A stretch of 64,000 nt of DNA from Actinomycetota bacterium (GTDB lineage Bacteria > Actinomycetota > Acidimicrobiia > Acidimicrobiales > Ilumatobacteraceae), in NCBI GenBank assembly GCA_009702045.1, contig WLIV01000002.1, positions 186,001 through 250,000 of the forward strand, read 5' to 3'. Positions 6,895-15,106 of the stretch are shown here, piece after piece (within the stretch, counting starts at the first letter, position 1; each line of letters starts with the position of its first letter). The position numbers and the translations under genes were made by a program. The notes under the pieces were generated by a model. It saw only the letters and a program-made list of their open reading frames with translations. It was not told where the DNA came from and did no database searches.

Positions 6895-8412
6895 ATGACA
6901 CCACCACTAGTCGCCACCGACAAGCGCACACAGCGCAACATCTTGATTGCGATGTGCACGTCGCTGGTGGCGGTCGTCGCGTCGGTGTCCGGCCTCAACG
7001 TGGCCCAACAGGCGCTCGCTCGCGACCTGCACGCATCGCAGAGCGGTGTGCTGTGGATCATCAATGCGTACACGTTGGCCCTCGCCGCGCTGCTGCTACC
7101 CGTGGGCGCGATCGGCGACCGCTGGGGTCGCAAGCCGGTGCTGCTCACCGGTCTCGGTGTGTTCGGCGCGGCCAACCTGGTCGCCGCGTTCGCCACCAGC
7201 AGCGAATGGATGATCATCTGCCGCTCGGTCGCCGGTGTCGGTGCGGCGATGATCATGCCCGTCACGCTCTCCGTGGTCACCTCCAGCTTCCCCGCCGAAG
7301 ACCGCACCAAGGCGATCGGCGTATGGGCCGGGTTCGCTGGCAGCGGCGGCATGATCGGCCTGTTCGTGTCGGCGTTCATGGTCGACCAACTGTCGTGGCG
7401 CTGGACCTACGCGCTGCCGGTCGCGCTGGTGCTCATCGGTGGGGCGATGGCCATGCGCCATGCGCCCAACTCGAAGGAACACGCGGTGCACCCGTTCGAC
7501 ACGTTCGGCTCAGTACTCGCTGCGCTCGCCATCGGCGGCGTCGTGCTCGGCTTCCAAGAAGGGCCGGAGTTGGGCTGGAGCTCGCCGATCGCCGTCACCG
7601 CACTCGTCACCAGTGGAATCGCCATCACCATGTTCGTGCTCTGGGAACGACGCCACCCGGCACCGCTGCTCGACATCGCCAGTTTCCGCGACCGGGCGTT
7701 GGCAGCGGGAACCGTCACGCTGACGATCGTGTTCGCCCTGATGTTCGGCATCTTCCTCGTGCTGTTCCCCTACTTCCAAGCGGTGGTCGGCTGGACAGCA
7801 CTGCGATCGGCGGCCGGCATGTTGCCGATGGCGCTGGTCATGATGCCCACCTCCGCCGGGGCACCTCGCGTGGCCGCCAGATTCGGCGCACGCAACACGA
7901 TGCTGACGGGTGTGGTGATCTTCTCGCTCGGTCTGGTGACCATGGCGATGAACGCGTCGGTGTCGGGCGGCTACCTCTCCGTGCTGCCCGGTCTGTTGAT
8001 CCTCGGCTTCGGCATGGGCCTCACCATGACGCCAGCCACGGCGTCGATCACCGAGACGTTGCCGCAGGACAAGCAGGGTGTGGCCTCCGCGCTCAACGAC
8101 ACGTCGCGCGAACTCGGCGGCGCCATCGGCGTGGCGCTGTTGGGCTCGGTGCTCAGCAGCTCGTTCCGCACCAACATGCTGCACTCGTTGAAGGGTCTGC
8201 CCGACGCACTCGTGAGGCCGGCGAGCGACGGCATCGCCAACGCCTTCGGTGTGGCAGCACAGGCTGGCGACGCCGGCTCCACCATCATCGATGCCGCCAA
8301 GCATGCGTTCGTCGACGCGTGGGTGCACTCCATGTGGGTGGGTGTGGCGATCTCTGCGATCGCAGCGTTGTTCCTACTCTTCCGCGGCCCGAAGCGCGTT
8401 CCTGTCACCTGA
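6895..8412 (+). CDS. DHA2-type MFS drug/metabolite exporter
   Basis: A 505-residue, 14-helix-type major facilitator. The family's motif A is visible at GAIGDRWGRK (71-80) and motif C-like glycine-rich segments follow in helix 5. It would export a toxic compound using the proton gradient. The ATG was chosen because it follows the promoter and operator; upstream in-frame codons lie inside the divergent tetR gene. A serine hydrolase gene follows after 13 bases, so the two probably form an operon under the same repressor. Confidence 0.88.
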   Translation: MTPPLVATDKRTQRNILIAMCTSLVAVVASVSGLNVAQQALARDLHASQSGVLWIINAYTLALAALLLPVGAIGDRWGRKPVLLTGLGVFGAANLVAAFATSSEWMIICRSVAGVGAAMIMPVTLSVVTSSFPAEDRTKAIGVWAGFAGSGGMIGLFVSAFMVDQLSWRWTYALPVALVLIGGAMAMRHAPNSKEHAVHPFDTFGSVLAALAIGGVVLGFQEGPELGWSSPIAVTALVTSGIAITMFVLWERRHPAPLLDIASFRDRALAAGTVTLTIVFALMFGIFLVLFPYFQAVVGWTALRSAAGMLPMALVMMPTSAGAPRVAARFGARNTMLTGVVIFSLGLVTMAMNASVSGGYLSVLPGLLILGFGMGLTMTPATASITETLPQDKQGVASALNDTSRELGGAIGVALLGSVLSSSFRTNMLHSLKGLPDALVRPASDGIANAFGVAAQAGDAGSTIIDAAKHAFVDAWVHSMWVGVAISAIAALFLLFRGPKRVPVT

Positions 8413-8425
8413 CAGACTGCGGTAC

Positions 8426-9529
8426 ATGGACGTGCCGATCAGCGGTCACTGCGACCCACACTTCGAGCGCGTGCGTGAGGCGTTCGTCGCCAACTTCGCC
8501 GAACGTGGTGAGGTTGGTGCAGCCGTGTGTATCCAGGTGCACGGCGAGACAGTGGTCGACCTGGTCGGCGGATGGGCCGACGAAGCCCGCACCCGGCCAT
8601 GGCAACACGACACGATCGTCGACTTCTACTCCGTCGGCAAGGCGATCGTGGCGACGCTCGCACTGCGGGCGATCGACCAGGGCCTGATCGGCCTCGACGA
8701 CCCGATCGCCTCGATCTGGCCGGAGTTTGCCGCGCATGGCAAGGACCGCGCCACCATTCGCCACGCGCTGTGCCATCAAGCCGGTGTCCCTGCGATCCGT
8801 GAGCCACTGACGAACGACGACCTGTACGACTGGGACCGGATGGTGGCAGCACTGGCCGCCACCGAACCGTGGTTCACCCCGGGTACACGGCACGTGTACC
8901 ACACCAACACCTACGGGCATCTCGTGGGCGGGATCGTGCAGCACGCCGTCCTGTTCGCAGACGTCGGCATGCAGTTGCGCGCCATCTGCGGGCCGCTCGG
9001 CGCCGACCTCTGGTTCGGCGTGCCCGCCACCGAGCAGCACCGCTGTGCCGACGTGATCTGGGCCGCCGACAGCACGATTCACGAGAGTGAGGACATGGTT
9101 GTGCGCGGCTATTTCAACCCGCCGGGCTACTCGTCGCACGGTGTGGTGAACACACCGCAGTGGCGCGCTGCACAGGTGCCCTCCGCCAACGGGCACGGCA
9201 GCGCGAACGGCGTCGCTCGGCTCTACGCAGCGATCATCGACGGTCGACTGCTCTCCGCCGACCTGCTAGCCGAGGCCACCCGTCCGCAGTCGTCCGGCCC
9301 CTGCCCGGTGCTGGGCGAGGACGTCACGTTCGGGTTGGGTTTCGTGCCCACCAGCGAACGCCGACCGCTCGGCCCCAACCCACGGGCATTCGGTCACTTC
9401 GGTACCGGCGGGGCGCTCGGCTTCGGCGACCCCGATGCGGGTATCGCCTTCGGGTACGTGATGAACCACGTCATCCCGCGCTGGCAGAGCACCCGCAACC
9501 GGGCGCTCATCGAGGCGCTGTACAACTAG
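8426..9529 (+). CDS. Beta-lactamase-family serine hydrolase (class C/EstB-like)
   Basis: Penicillin-binding-protein-like esterase or beta-lactamase relative of 367 residues. The SxxK motif is SVGK (Ser69, Lys72), the second motif is the Tyr158/Asn161 region (VYHTNTYGHLVGG) and the third region is HFGTGGALGF near the C-terminus. No signal peptide is visible, so it probably acts in the cytosol, as family VIII esterases do. The ATG lies 13 bases after the exporter stop. Co-expression with a drug exporter under TetR control suggests a detoxification unit; the substrate is unknown. Confidence 0.85.
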   Translation: MDVPISGHCDPHFERVREAFVANFAERGEVGAAVCIQVHGETVVDLVGGWADEARTRPWQHDTIVDFYSVGKAIVATLALRAIDQGLIGLDDPIASIWPEFAAHGKDRATIRHALCHQAGVPAIREPLTNDDLYDWDRMVAALAATEPWFTPGTRHVYHTNTYGHLVGGIVQHAVLFADVGMQLRAICGPLGADLWFGVPATEQHRCADVIWAADSTIHESEDMVVRGYFNPPGYSSHGVVNTPQWRAAQVPSANGHGSANGVARLYAAIIDGRLLSADLLAEATRPQSSGPCPVLGEDVTFGLGFVPTSERRPLGPNPRAFGHFGTGGALGFGDPDAGIAFGYVMNHVIPRWQSTRNRALIEALYN

Positions 9530-10182
9530 CCCCTGACCAGCAGCCCGATGGTGAGGAAGTGGCACGCCCCAGCAGCGACGGTGAACGTGTGCCAGATCTC
9601 GTGATAGCCGAACGTGCGCGGCCACGGATCCGGGCGTTCGCGCACCAGCACAGGAATACCGATCGTGTAGAGCAGCCCACCGGCCAGCAGCAACGACAAC
9701 TCGAGCGCGGTCATATGTGACAGCAGCGCTGGGGTGGCAACGACCAGCGCCCAGCCCAGGATCGGGTACAGCGCGTACTCGAGCACCTTCAACTTCTCGA
9801 ATGCGAACTGCTTGATGAGGATGCCGGCGAGGGCTCCCGCCCACACGACGCACAGCAACGGGATACCCCATGCGGTCGGCAACCCGAGCAGACAGATCGG
9901 GGTGTAGCTGCCAGCGATGAGCACGAAGATCATCGAGTGGTCGAGTCGCTGCATGATCGCTTGTGTACGCGGGCGTTTGGCGAGGCGGTGGTACCCCGCG
10001 GAGGTGCCGAAGCCGAGCAACAGGCTGGCGGCATAGATGCACGCAGCCACGCGGGCGGTCGCACTGTGGGCCACCAGAATCAGCAACAACCCACCGGGGA
10101 TGGCCAGCGCGAAGGCACCGACGTGCATCCAGCCTCGCCAAGTGGGCCGATCTTCGGCGGCGGTCACGGACGACGAACTCAT
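9526..10182 (-). CDS. Hemolysin III/PAQR-family seven-helix membrane protein
   Basis: A 218-residue integral membrane protein with seven hydrophobic segments. Conserved PAQR/HlyIII metal-site motifs are visible: SAGYHRL after helix 2, RLDHSMIF in helix 3 and the C-terminal HEIWHTF. Bacterial members are linked to membrane lipid homeostasis and, historically, haemolysis; the PAQR superfamily includes ceramidase-like zinc hydrolases. It overlaps the serine hydrolase by 4 bases tail to tail. Role here is unresolved. Confidence 0.88.
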   Translation of the reverse strand: MSSSSVTAAEDRPTWRGWMHVGAFALAIPGGLLLILVAHSATARVAACIYAASLLLGFGTSAGYHRLAKRPRTQAIMQRLDHSMIFVLIAGSYTPICLLGLPTAWGIPLLCVVWAGALAGILIKQFAFEKLKVLEYALYPILGWALVVATPALLSHMTALELSLLLAGGLLYTIGIPVLVRERPDPWPRTFGYHEIWHTFTVAAGACHFLTIGLLVRG

Positions 10183-10241
10183 GGTTCACCCTATGCCGAG
10201 CGCTGGCGAATGTCCGGTCGTGACCAAAGCCCCTGTCGGAC

Positions 10242-10272
10242 GGTGAGACGAAAAGTGTCTGATCGTCTCACC
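10242..10272. promoter_or_regulatory. 9-bp inverted repeat upstream of the diiron cassette
   Basis: GGTGAGACG and CGTCTCACC are perfect inverted arms separated by 13 bases; a third half-site-like GTGTCT lies in the loop (10255-10260). It sits 41 bases upstream of the diiron gene start and no other gene lies between, so it is probably an operator for the cassette. It could also act as a 5'-UTR hairpin. Confidence 0.6.
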
Positions 10273-10313
10273 ATCGGGGCTGGGGGCTCCACTGCGTCGT
10301 GAAGGGAAACACT

Positions 10314-11420
10314 ATGACGATCACTGAGAACCCGATCACCGGCGAGTACGAGGGGCTGCCCACCGAGTCGCCCCTTGGCTTCCCACTCGACTGGAAGTGG
10401 CTCCGTGGCGCCAAGAGCGAATGGGGTTTCAAACCCACACCCGGCCCACGCGGGCTGACGATGCTGGACATCGCCAAGGGTTCGTATGGCGTCATCCCCG
10501 ACAATCCGCCGCACCGTTCGATGGCACCGCGTGGTGCCGACATCGACCCTGATACGCCCGATATGGGCTACATCCTCAACAAGAAGAGCGATGTGTGGGC
10601 CGAGAACGTGACCGAGTTGTACGAAGAGGCCGTTGCTCGCCAGTGGAGCGCCACACGCGACATTCCATGGAGCGAGCTCCCGGATCTGCCCAACGACATC
10701 GAGCACGCAATGTGCCAGGTGTGCACCACGCTCACCGAAGTGGAGATGATCGCCAGCGACCTGCCGGCCAAGTGGATGTGGCGGATCAACCACGACTTCT
10801 TGGAAGCCAAGATGTTTCTCTGCACACAGATCATGGACGAGGCCCGTCACGCCGAAGTGTTCCGTAAGCGAGCACTGGCCAACGGTGGCGGCCTCCTGGT
10901 CAGCCGCGGACAGAGCGAGGGTCTGCTGCGCACGATCATCGAAGCCAAGACCTATACGCAGGCAACCGCGTTGCTGCACCTCCTGGGCGAGGGCTTCATC
11001 CTCGACATCTTCCGCATGGGCGAACTCATCTCACCGTCGCCGGTCGAGAAGCGCATGTTCCGCATGGCAATGCAGGACGAAGCCCGACACGTCGCGTACG
11101 GCACGATGCACATCCGCTACGCCGTCGAACAAGACCCCGATGTCGCCGAGGAGATCCACGAGGCGCTCGATCACGGCGAAGTCGTGCTCACCCAGTTCGG
11201 CACGAACCAGGACTTCGGTACGGCACTCGCAGTGCTGCTCGGCGGCGGTGTCGAGCACGTGGAGACCAGGGGTTTCGACCTGCAGGCCGACCTGCAGCGC
11301 AAGCAGTTCACCTCCTACCTCGCCCGTTGTGAACGCGCCGGTATCAGCCGCCTACACCGCACGAAATTGCCCCTCGAACTGCTGGGCATCGACCCCAACA
11401 CCGTCCTCGCCGACCTCTGA
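10314..11420 (+). CDS. Ferritin-like diiron-carboxylate protein (oxygenase-like)
   Basis: A 368-residue protein of the R2/AurF-like ferritin superfamily. Two ExxH motifs are seen, DEARH at 175-179 (Glu176, His179) and DEARH at 255-259 (Glu256, His259), with further carboxylates at Glu142/144 and Glu226, enough for a complete diiron site. The helix ARQWSATRDIPW (108-119) resembles that of diiron oxygenases of the BoxB/AurF type. Such proteins activate O2 to hydroxylate or cleave organic substrates. The ATG follows an AAGGG ribosome site. It leads a four-gene cassette ending in a ferredoxin that could deliver electrons. Substrate unknown. Confidence 0.75.
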   Translation: MTITENPITGEYEGLPTESPLGFPLDWKWLRGAKSEWGFKPTPGPRGLTMLDIAKGSYGVIPDNPPHRSMAPRGADIDPDTPDMGYILNKKSDVWAENVTELYEEAVARQWSATRDIPWSELPDLPNDIEHAMCQVCTTLTEVEMIASDLPAKWMWRINHDFLEAKMFLCTQIMDEARHAEVFRKRALANGGGLLVSRGQSEGLLRTIIEAKTYTQATALLHLLGEGFILDIFRMGELISPSPVEKRMFRMAMQDEARHVAYGTMHIRYAVEQDPDVAEEIHEALDHGEVVLTQFGTNQDFGTALAVLLGGGVEHVETRGFDLQADLQRKQFTSYLARCERAGISRLHRTKLPLELLGIDPNTVLADL

Positions 11421-11434
11421 ACGGAGCACGACCG

Positions 11435-11869
11435 ATGAACATCGATACCGCCGCATTCTTCGCCGCACTTGCCGACGAAATGAATGCCCATCCTGAGCAG
11501 TTCCGTGTGCTGGGCGAGTGCGACATGTCCACCGCGCTGGTGATGCGTTCCCCGGCCGGCGACTTCGCAGTAGCGATCACCTTCGAGGGTCTGCGCTGTG
11601 AAGGGGTCGCTGCGATCCCTCCCGGAGATGCGGACCACGCCGACTACTTCCTCGACGGTCCGCTCAGTGCGTGGCAGTCGATGTTCGACGACATCCTCGC
11701 CAACGGTGCCGCAAGTGGACGCCAGACGATCAACAGCCTGGCACTCCTGGGAACCGACATCCGAGTGCGCGGCACCGACCCCATGGGAACCGACAAGTTC
11801 TCACGTTTCAACCAGACCCTGCAGGAATATCTCGACGGCGCGGCCCGCATGGCCGCGGTCGCTCGCTGA
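11435..11869 (+). CDS. SCP2-like small protein of the diiron cassette
   Basis: A 144-residue soluble protein whose pattern (an acidic helix, then alternating strands such as GDFAVAITFEGLRCEGV and a C-terminal amphipathic helix) resembles sterol-carrier-protein-2-like folds, which bind hydrophobic ligands. This is a fold impression, not a motif match. It follows the diiron gene after 14 bases with a GGAG ribosome site, so it is in the same operon and might present the substrate. Confidence 0.55.
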   Translation: MNIDTAAFFAALADEMNAHPEQFRVLGECDMSTALVMRSPAGDFAVAITFEGLRCEGVAAIPPGDADHADYFLDGPLSAWQSMFDDILANGAASGRQTINSLALLGTDIRVRGTDPMGTDKFSRFNQTLQEYLDGAARMAAVAR

Positions 11870-11886
11870 GACAAGGACCGACAACC

Positions 11887-12093
11887 ATGAACGCACCGAT
11901 CTGCCCGAACTGTGGCAACGAGATCACCCGCGTCGTCGACGTGCCCTACGGCTGGTGGGAGTGGAACGAGGGTACGGGCAAGTACGTCCTCACCACCGCC
12001 GCCACCCGCGTCGACGTCTCCCCATGGGTGCACACCGACTGCATGACCGAGTTGCGGCAGTTCCACCCGCAAAACCCAGTCGTCCCTGCATGA
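11887..12093 (+). CDS. Small zinc-binding-type protein (68 aa)
   Basis: No named family recognised. Metal ligands are arranged as Cys6-x2-Cys9 (CPNC) and His49-x2-Cys52 (HTDC), a plausible single zinc site. A Trp-rich YGWWEW segment lies between them. An AAGGA ribosome site precedes the ATG, and the stop overlaps the ferredoxin ATG (ATGA), so the pair is translationally coupled. Probably a structural or electron-transfer accessory of the diiron cassette. Confidence 0.65.
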   Translation: MNAPICPNCGNEITRVVDVPYGWWEWNEGTGKYVLTTAATRVDVSPWVHTDCMTELRQFHPQNPVVPA

Positions 12094-12503
12094 GTCTCAT
12101 GGTGCGGCAGGACCGCTGCATCGGTTGCGGTGCATGCGACTTCTCGTGCCACACGGACGCGCTCACGAAGATGGATTCGTTCCTTGGCATCTTCGAGATC
12201 GACCCGTACACGTGCGACGACTGCATGGTGTGCGTGGGCAAGTGCCCCGAGAACGCGATCGTCGCCGACGACCGCTTCCCGGTGTGCCACGGACACGGCT
12301 GCCCGCTGCACAGCGACCGCCTCGCCGGCACCGAATGCTCGATCTGGCAGGAGACGTGCGCGACGTGTGGCACCACCCTCTGGCTGGAACCGGGCGCAGA
12401 TGCCTACGTGTGCCCCACGTGCGACAGCCACCGCAAGGTGCACTGCCCCAAGACGCGACTGCTCACGATCATCCCGTCACCCACTAGGGCCGCCAAGCAC
12501 TAG
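12090..12503 (+). CDS. 2[4Fe-4S] ferredoxin with C-terminal zinc-ribbon extension
   Basis: A 137-residue protein. The N-terminal half has two complete 4Fe-4S motifs: Cys10/13/16/20 (CIGCGACDFSC) and Cys42/45/48/52 (CDDCMVCVGKCP). The C-terminal half has a further set of cysteines with two CxxC pairs (90/93 and 108/111) forming a zinc-ribbon-like unit, plus Cys66, 71, 83 and 119. Ordinary ferredoxins of this type are about 60-100 residues, so the extension is specific. It probably feeds electrons to the diiron protein. It overlaps the convergent VapC toxin gene by 4 bases. Confidence 0.8.
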   Translation: MSLMVRQDRCIGCGACDFSCHTDALTKMDSFLGIFEIDPYTCDDCMVCVGKCPENAIVADDRFPVCHGHGCPLHSDRLAGTECSIWQETCATCGTTLWLEPGADAYVCPTCDSHRKVHCPKTRLLTIIPSPTRAAKH

Positions 12504-12910
12504 ACGCTCACCACCTCGACGAGTTCGTGCAGCGCTGCGAAGTCGTCGGGGTTGCGTGTGTAGAGCGGCAGGCCTTGGGCACACGCCGTCGCTGCGATCA
12601 GCAGATCGACTGCACGCGCACCGCGCGCCTTACGGCCTGCGCCGACTACCGCCGCGTACACGCGGCCGTACGCGCGCGATGCTTCAGCATCGAAGGGCAG
12701 CGGATCGAACACTGCTTCAGCTCGCTGCAGTCGGTCCTGTCGCCGCGCCCGCTCGGCGGGGTCGTCAGTGGCGTGCGGCCCGGCGGCGAGTTCGGCCATC
12801 GTGATCGCGCTCACCGCCGACTCGACGGGCAAGTGTGCAGGGTCGAGGCGTTCGAGGTCGATCACGACGGACGTGTCGAGCAGCCCTCGCGGCCGCCGGC
12901 CCTCAGCCAC
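12500..12910 (-). CDS. VapC-like PIN-domain toxin (second pair)
   Basis: A 136-residue PIN-domain RNase. The acidic set is Asp12 (LLDTSVVID), Glu40 (ITMAELAAG), Asp102 (RAVDLLIAATA) and Asp122 in the NPDDF tail, the canonical VapC arrangement. Its start overlaps the end of the antitoxin gene by 8 bases, the usual coupling. It has no close sequence resemblance to the first toxin of the window beyond the fold. Confidence 0.88.
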   Translation of the reverse strand: MAEGRRPRGLLDTSVVIDLERLDPAHLPVESAVSAITMAELAAGPHATDDPAERARRQDRLQRAEAVFDPLPFDAEASRAYGRVYAAVVGAGRKARGARAVDLLIAATACAQGLPLYTRNPDDFAALHELVEVVSV

Positions 12911-13157
12911 GAGGCGCAGACTCCTGCGTCGCGACCGCGTCGAGGTCGGAGCGGAACCGCTCGAGGTCGACGGCCGGAGCGTTGCGGAACATCGCCATCA
13001 CCGCGTCGGTGGACACGAACCGGTGGCGGCGCATCGGGGTCAACTCGCCGACTGGTGTGCCGTTACGCGTGACGATGAACGTCTCGCCGTGATCGAGCCG
13101 ACGCATGATCTCGCCGCTGTCGTTGCGCAGCTCACGCTGCGTGATTGCCTGAGCCAT
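12903..13157 (-). CDS. Phd/VapB-type antitoxin
   Basis: An 84-residue antitoxin beginning MAQAITQRELRNDSGEIMRR, the Phd-type N-terminal helix, followed by ETFIVTRNGTPVGEL, the conserved beta-hairpin. The C-terminal acidic helix (DLERFRSDLDA) would wrap the toxin. The start is 8 bases from a perfect operator palindrome, which fixes it. Forms an operon with the PIN toxin. Confidence 0.88.
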   Translation of the reverse strand: MAQAITQRELRNDSGEIMRRLDHGETFIVTRNGTPVGELTPMRRHRFVSTDAVMAMFRNAPAVDLERFRSDLDAVATQESAPRG

Positions 13158-13164
13158 GCACCCA

Positions 13165-13185
13165 GTGTAGCACTGCGTGCTACAC
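13165..13185. promoter_or_regulatory. Palindromic operator of toxin-antitoxin pair 2
   Basis: GTGTAGCAC-TGC-GTGCTACAC is a perfect 9-3-9 inverted repeat centred 18 bases upstream of the antitoxin start. It also fills most of the gap to the neighbouring dehydratase stop. It is the likely binding site for antitoxin autorepression. Confidence 0.7.
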
Positions 13186-13188
13186 GCG

Positions 13189-14448
13189 TCACTCGGGCTT
13201 GAGACGCTCGATCTCGTAGGCGAGCAGTTCCTCGATCGACGAGGCGGGCGGCTTGGGCAGCACCACTTGGCCGTGTTCACGGCTGGGGAGCAGCACGATC
13301 GCCGTGCCCGGGCTGGTGACCGCGCCGCGCTGGTTGGTGCAGCGGATCGCCAAACGCACCTCACTGCGCACACCCGTGGGTGTTTCGGTCTGCACCTTGT
13401 CGAGCACCTCGCCCGTGAGCCACTGCGTGTCGCCGACGTAGTTGAACTTGCGGTGCTGGCAGTCCAGCTTCCACAACCAGGCGTCGTCGCCCATCCAGTC
13501 GGTGACGAGATGGGACAACCAGGTCTCGCGCAGTCCGCCGTAGTCGTACGACGTGGCGAGACCCAACTCACGCGCCCGCTCGGGTTCCCAGTGCAACCGC
13601 TGCACGGTGTCGGGGACGTTCAACGCGTTCGGCGGGAACAGGCCCGGGGCCTTCTTGCGCACGAGGTACGACAGGCGGAAGCCGCCGGGAGGTGTGAGCT
13701 GCATACCCCACCCCATGTGCCACACCACGATGTCGGTGGTGCGCAGCGGCCCCTTCACCTTCGGGTCGACGATGTCGCCGACCTGCACATCCTCGAACCA
13801 CCGCGGCTCTGCGCCGCGTCGCGTCTCGCGCTCGTAGGCGGCATCGATCTCGGCGAGTTGCTCGGGCGTGTACGGCTCGGGCGACTCCTGCTCCTTCTGG
13901 CGCTCCTTGGATGCGCCACGCTCGGCGTTGATCCAGGTGCCACGTTGAATGGCGTGTAGCTCGCCGCGCTGGTTGGCGAAGATGAAGTCGTTGGTCACGT
14001 GCGCACTGCGCCCACCGAACTCGCTGCGCTTATCGGCCACGCCCACCTGCGCGCGTACCTTCTTCAACCGGTCGCGCAGCTGCAGCGGACGCCACCACTC
14101 GAACTCCATCACGGCCTGGTACGACCCGAGGCCGGCGAACGGGTCGCCGCGCAGGATCGCCTTGATCTCGGGCGGCACCGGCCGCGGCGAGGCATCCTCG
14201 CCCATCGTGTAGAGAAACGTGGGCGGGTTGATCAGCCCACCCCATCGGGTGCCGGCCGCGTACTCCTCGTCGCAGTACAGCGGGTTGTCATCGCCGTAGC
14301 CGAACGCGAAGTGCCGCAGGCCGTCGATGGAGACCTCGAAGTTGTGCGGCGCCATCGGCATCGCCTGCGGGATGCCGTTGCGCAGACGGGAACGCTCGAA
14401 GGCCTCATCGGTAAGGCGGCCGTAGTTCGGATCAGAGACATCGGTCAT
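13189..14448 (-). CDS. MaoC/FAS1-like double hot-dog dehydratase
   Basis: A 419-residue protein with two hot-dog halves. The N-terminal half has the FGYGDDNPLYCDEEYA segment (about 48-63), the hydratase-2-like D-x-N/H pattern, and GLINPPTFLY; the second half has WFEDVQVGDI and a later ...SHLVTDWMGDDAWLW segment. Such proteins hydrate enoyl-CoA in lipid or steroid breakdown. The ATG selected begins MTDVSD; a slightly longer frame exists but runs toward the divergent promoter. It stands alone on the strand, near fatty-acid genes. Confidence 0.75.
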   Translation of the reverse strand: MTDVSDPNYGRLTDEAFERSRLRNGIPQAMPMAPHNFEVSIDGLRHFAFGYGDDNPLYCDEEYAAGTRWGGLINPPTFLYTMGEDASPRPVPPEIKAILRGDPFAGLGSYQAVMEFEWWRPLQLRDRLKKVRAQVGVADKRSEFGGRSAHVTNDFIFANQRGELHAIQRGTWINAERGASKERQKEQESPEPYTPEQLAEIDAAYERETRRGAEPRWFEDVQVGDIVDPKVKGPLRTTDIVVWHMGWGMQLTPPGGFRLSYLVRKKAPGLFPPNALNVPDTVQRLHWEPERARELGLATSYDYGGLRETWLSHLVTDWMGDDAWLWKLDCQHRKFNYVGDTQWLTGEVLDKVQTETPTGVRSEVRLAIRCTNQRGAVTSPGTAIVLLPSREHGQVVLPKPPASSIEELLAYEIERLKPE

Positions 14449-14491
14449 CCCACCAGCGTAGGCGCGGGACATCGTTGGCTAGGTTGGACAC

Positions 14492-15106
14492 ATGAGCACC
14501 CTGCACTGGTCCGACAGCCGACTGGAGATCCACAAGGTGGTGGTGGGCCCCTACGCCAACAACGTGTTCGTGCTGCGCTGCAAGGAAACTGGCGATGCAG
14601 TACTGCTGGACGCGGCGAACGAACACGAACAACTCCTGCAGTTGTGCACTCGGCTCGGCGTGCGGCGGGTCTTGGAGACCCACGGCCACTTCGATCACAT
14701 TCAGGCGGTACCCGCGATCCGCGAGGCCGGCTACGAGGTCGGTGTCAGCAGCCTCGATGCGCCGATGCTGAAAGAGGTCGGCTACGACGTGTTCATCGAC
14801 GACGCAGAGGTGATCGAAGTCGGCCGCCTGCGACTGCACGCGATCCACAATCCGGGTCACACACCCGGCTCGATCAGCTTCCGCGTCGAGGGTGCCCCGA
14901 TCCTGTTCTCGGGCGACACGTTGTTCCCCGGCGGCCCCGGCAACACGGGCTACGAGGGCGGCAGCTTCGAAACGATCATCCACTCGCTCGACACCAAGTT
15001 GTTCACATTGCCAGCCGACACGTTGGTGCTACCCGGGCACGGCGATGACACCACGATCGGCAACGAGCGGCCGCACCTGCAGGAGTGGGTGGAGCGCGGC
15101 TGGTGA
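14492..15106 (+). CDS. MBL-fold metallo-hydrolase (glyoxalase II-like)
   Basis: A 204-residue zinc hydrolase with the full metal set: H64xH66xD68H69 (HGHFDH), His123 (NPGHTPGS), Asp142 (FSGDTLF) and His183 (PGHGDDT). This resembles hydroxyacylglutathione hydrolase-like enzymes; in an actinobacterium the thiol may be mycothiol. A TAGGTT -10 box ends 6 bases before the ATG, indicating a leaderless message. The next gene starts within its stop codon. Confidence 0.88.
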   Translation: MSTLHWSDSRLEIHKVVVGPYANNVFVLRCKETGDAVLLDAANEHEQLLQLCTRLGVRRVLETHGHFDHIQAVPAIREAGYEVGVSSLDAPMLKEVGYDVFIDDAEVIEVGRLRLHAIHNPGHTPGSISFRVEGAPILFSGDTLFPGGPGNTGYEGGSFETIIHSLDTKLFTLPADTLVLPGHGDDTTIGNERPHLQEWVERGW

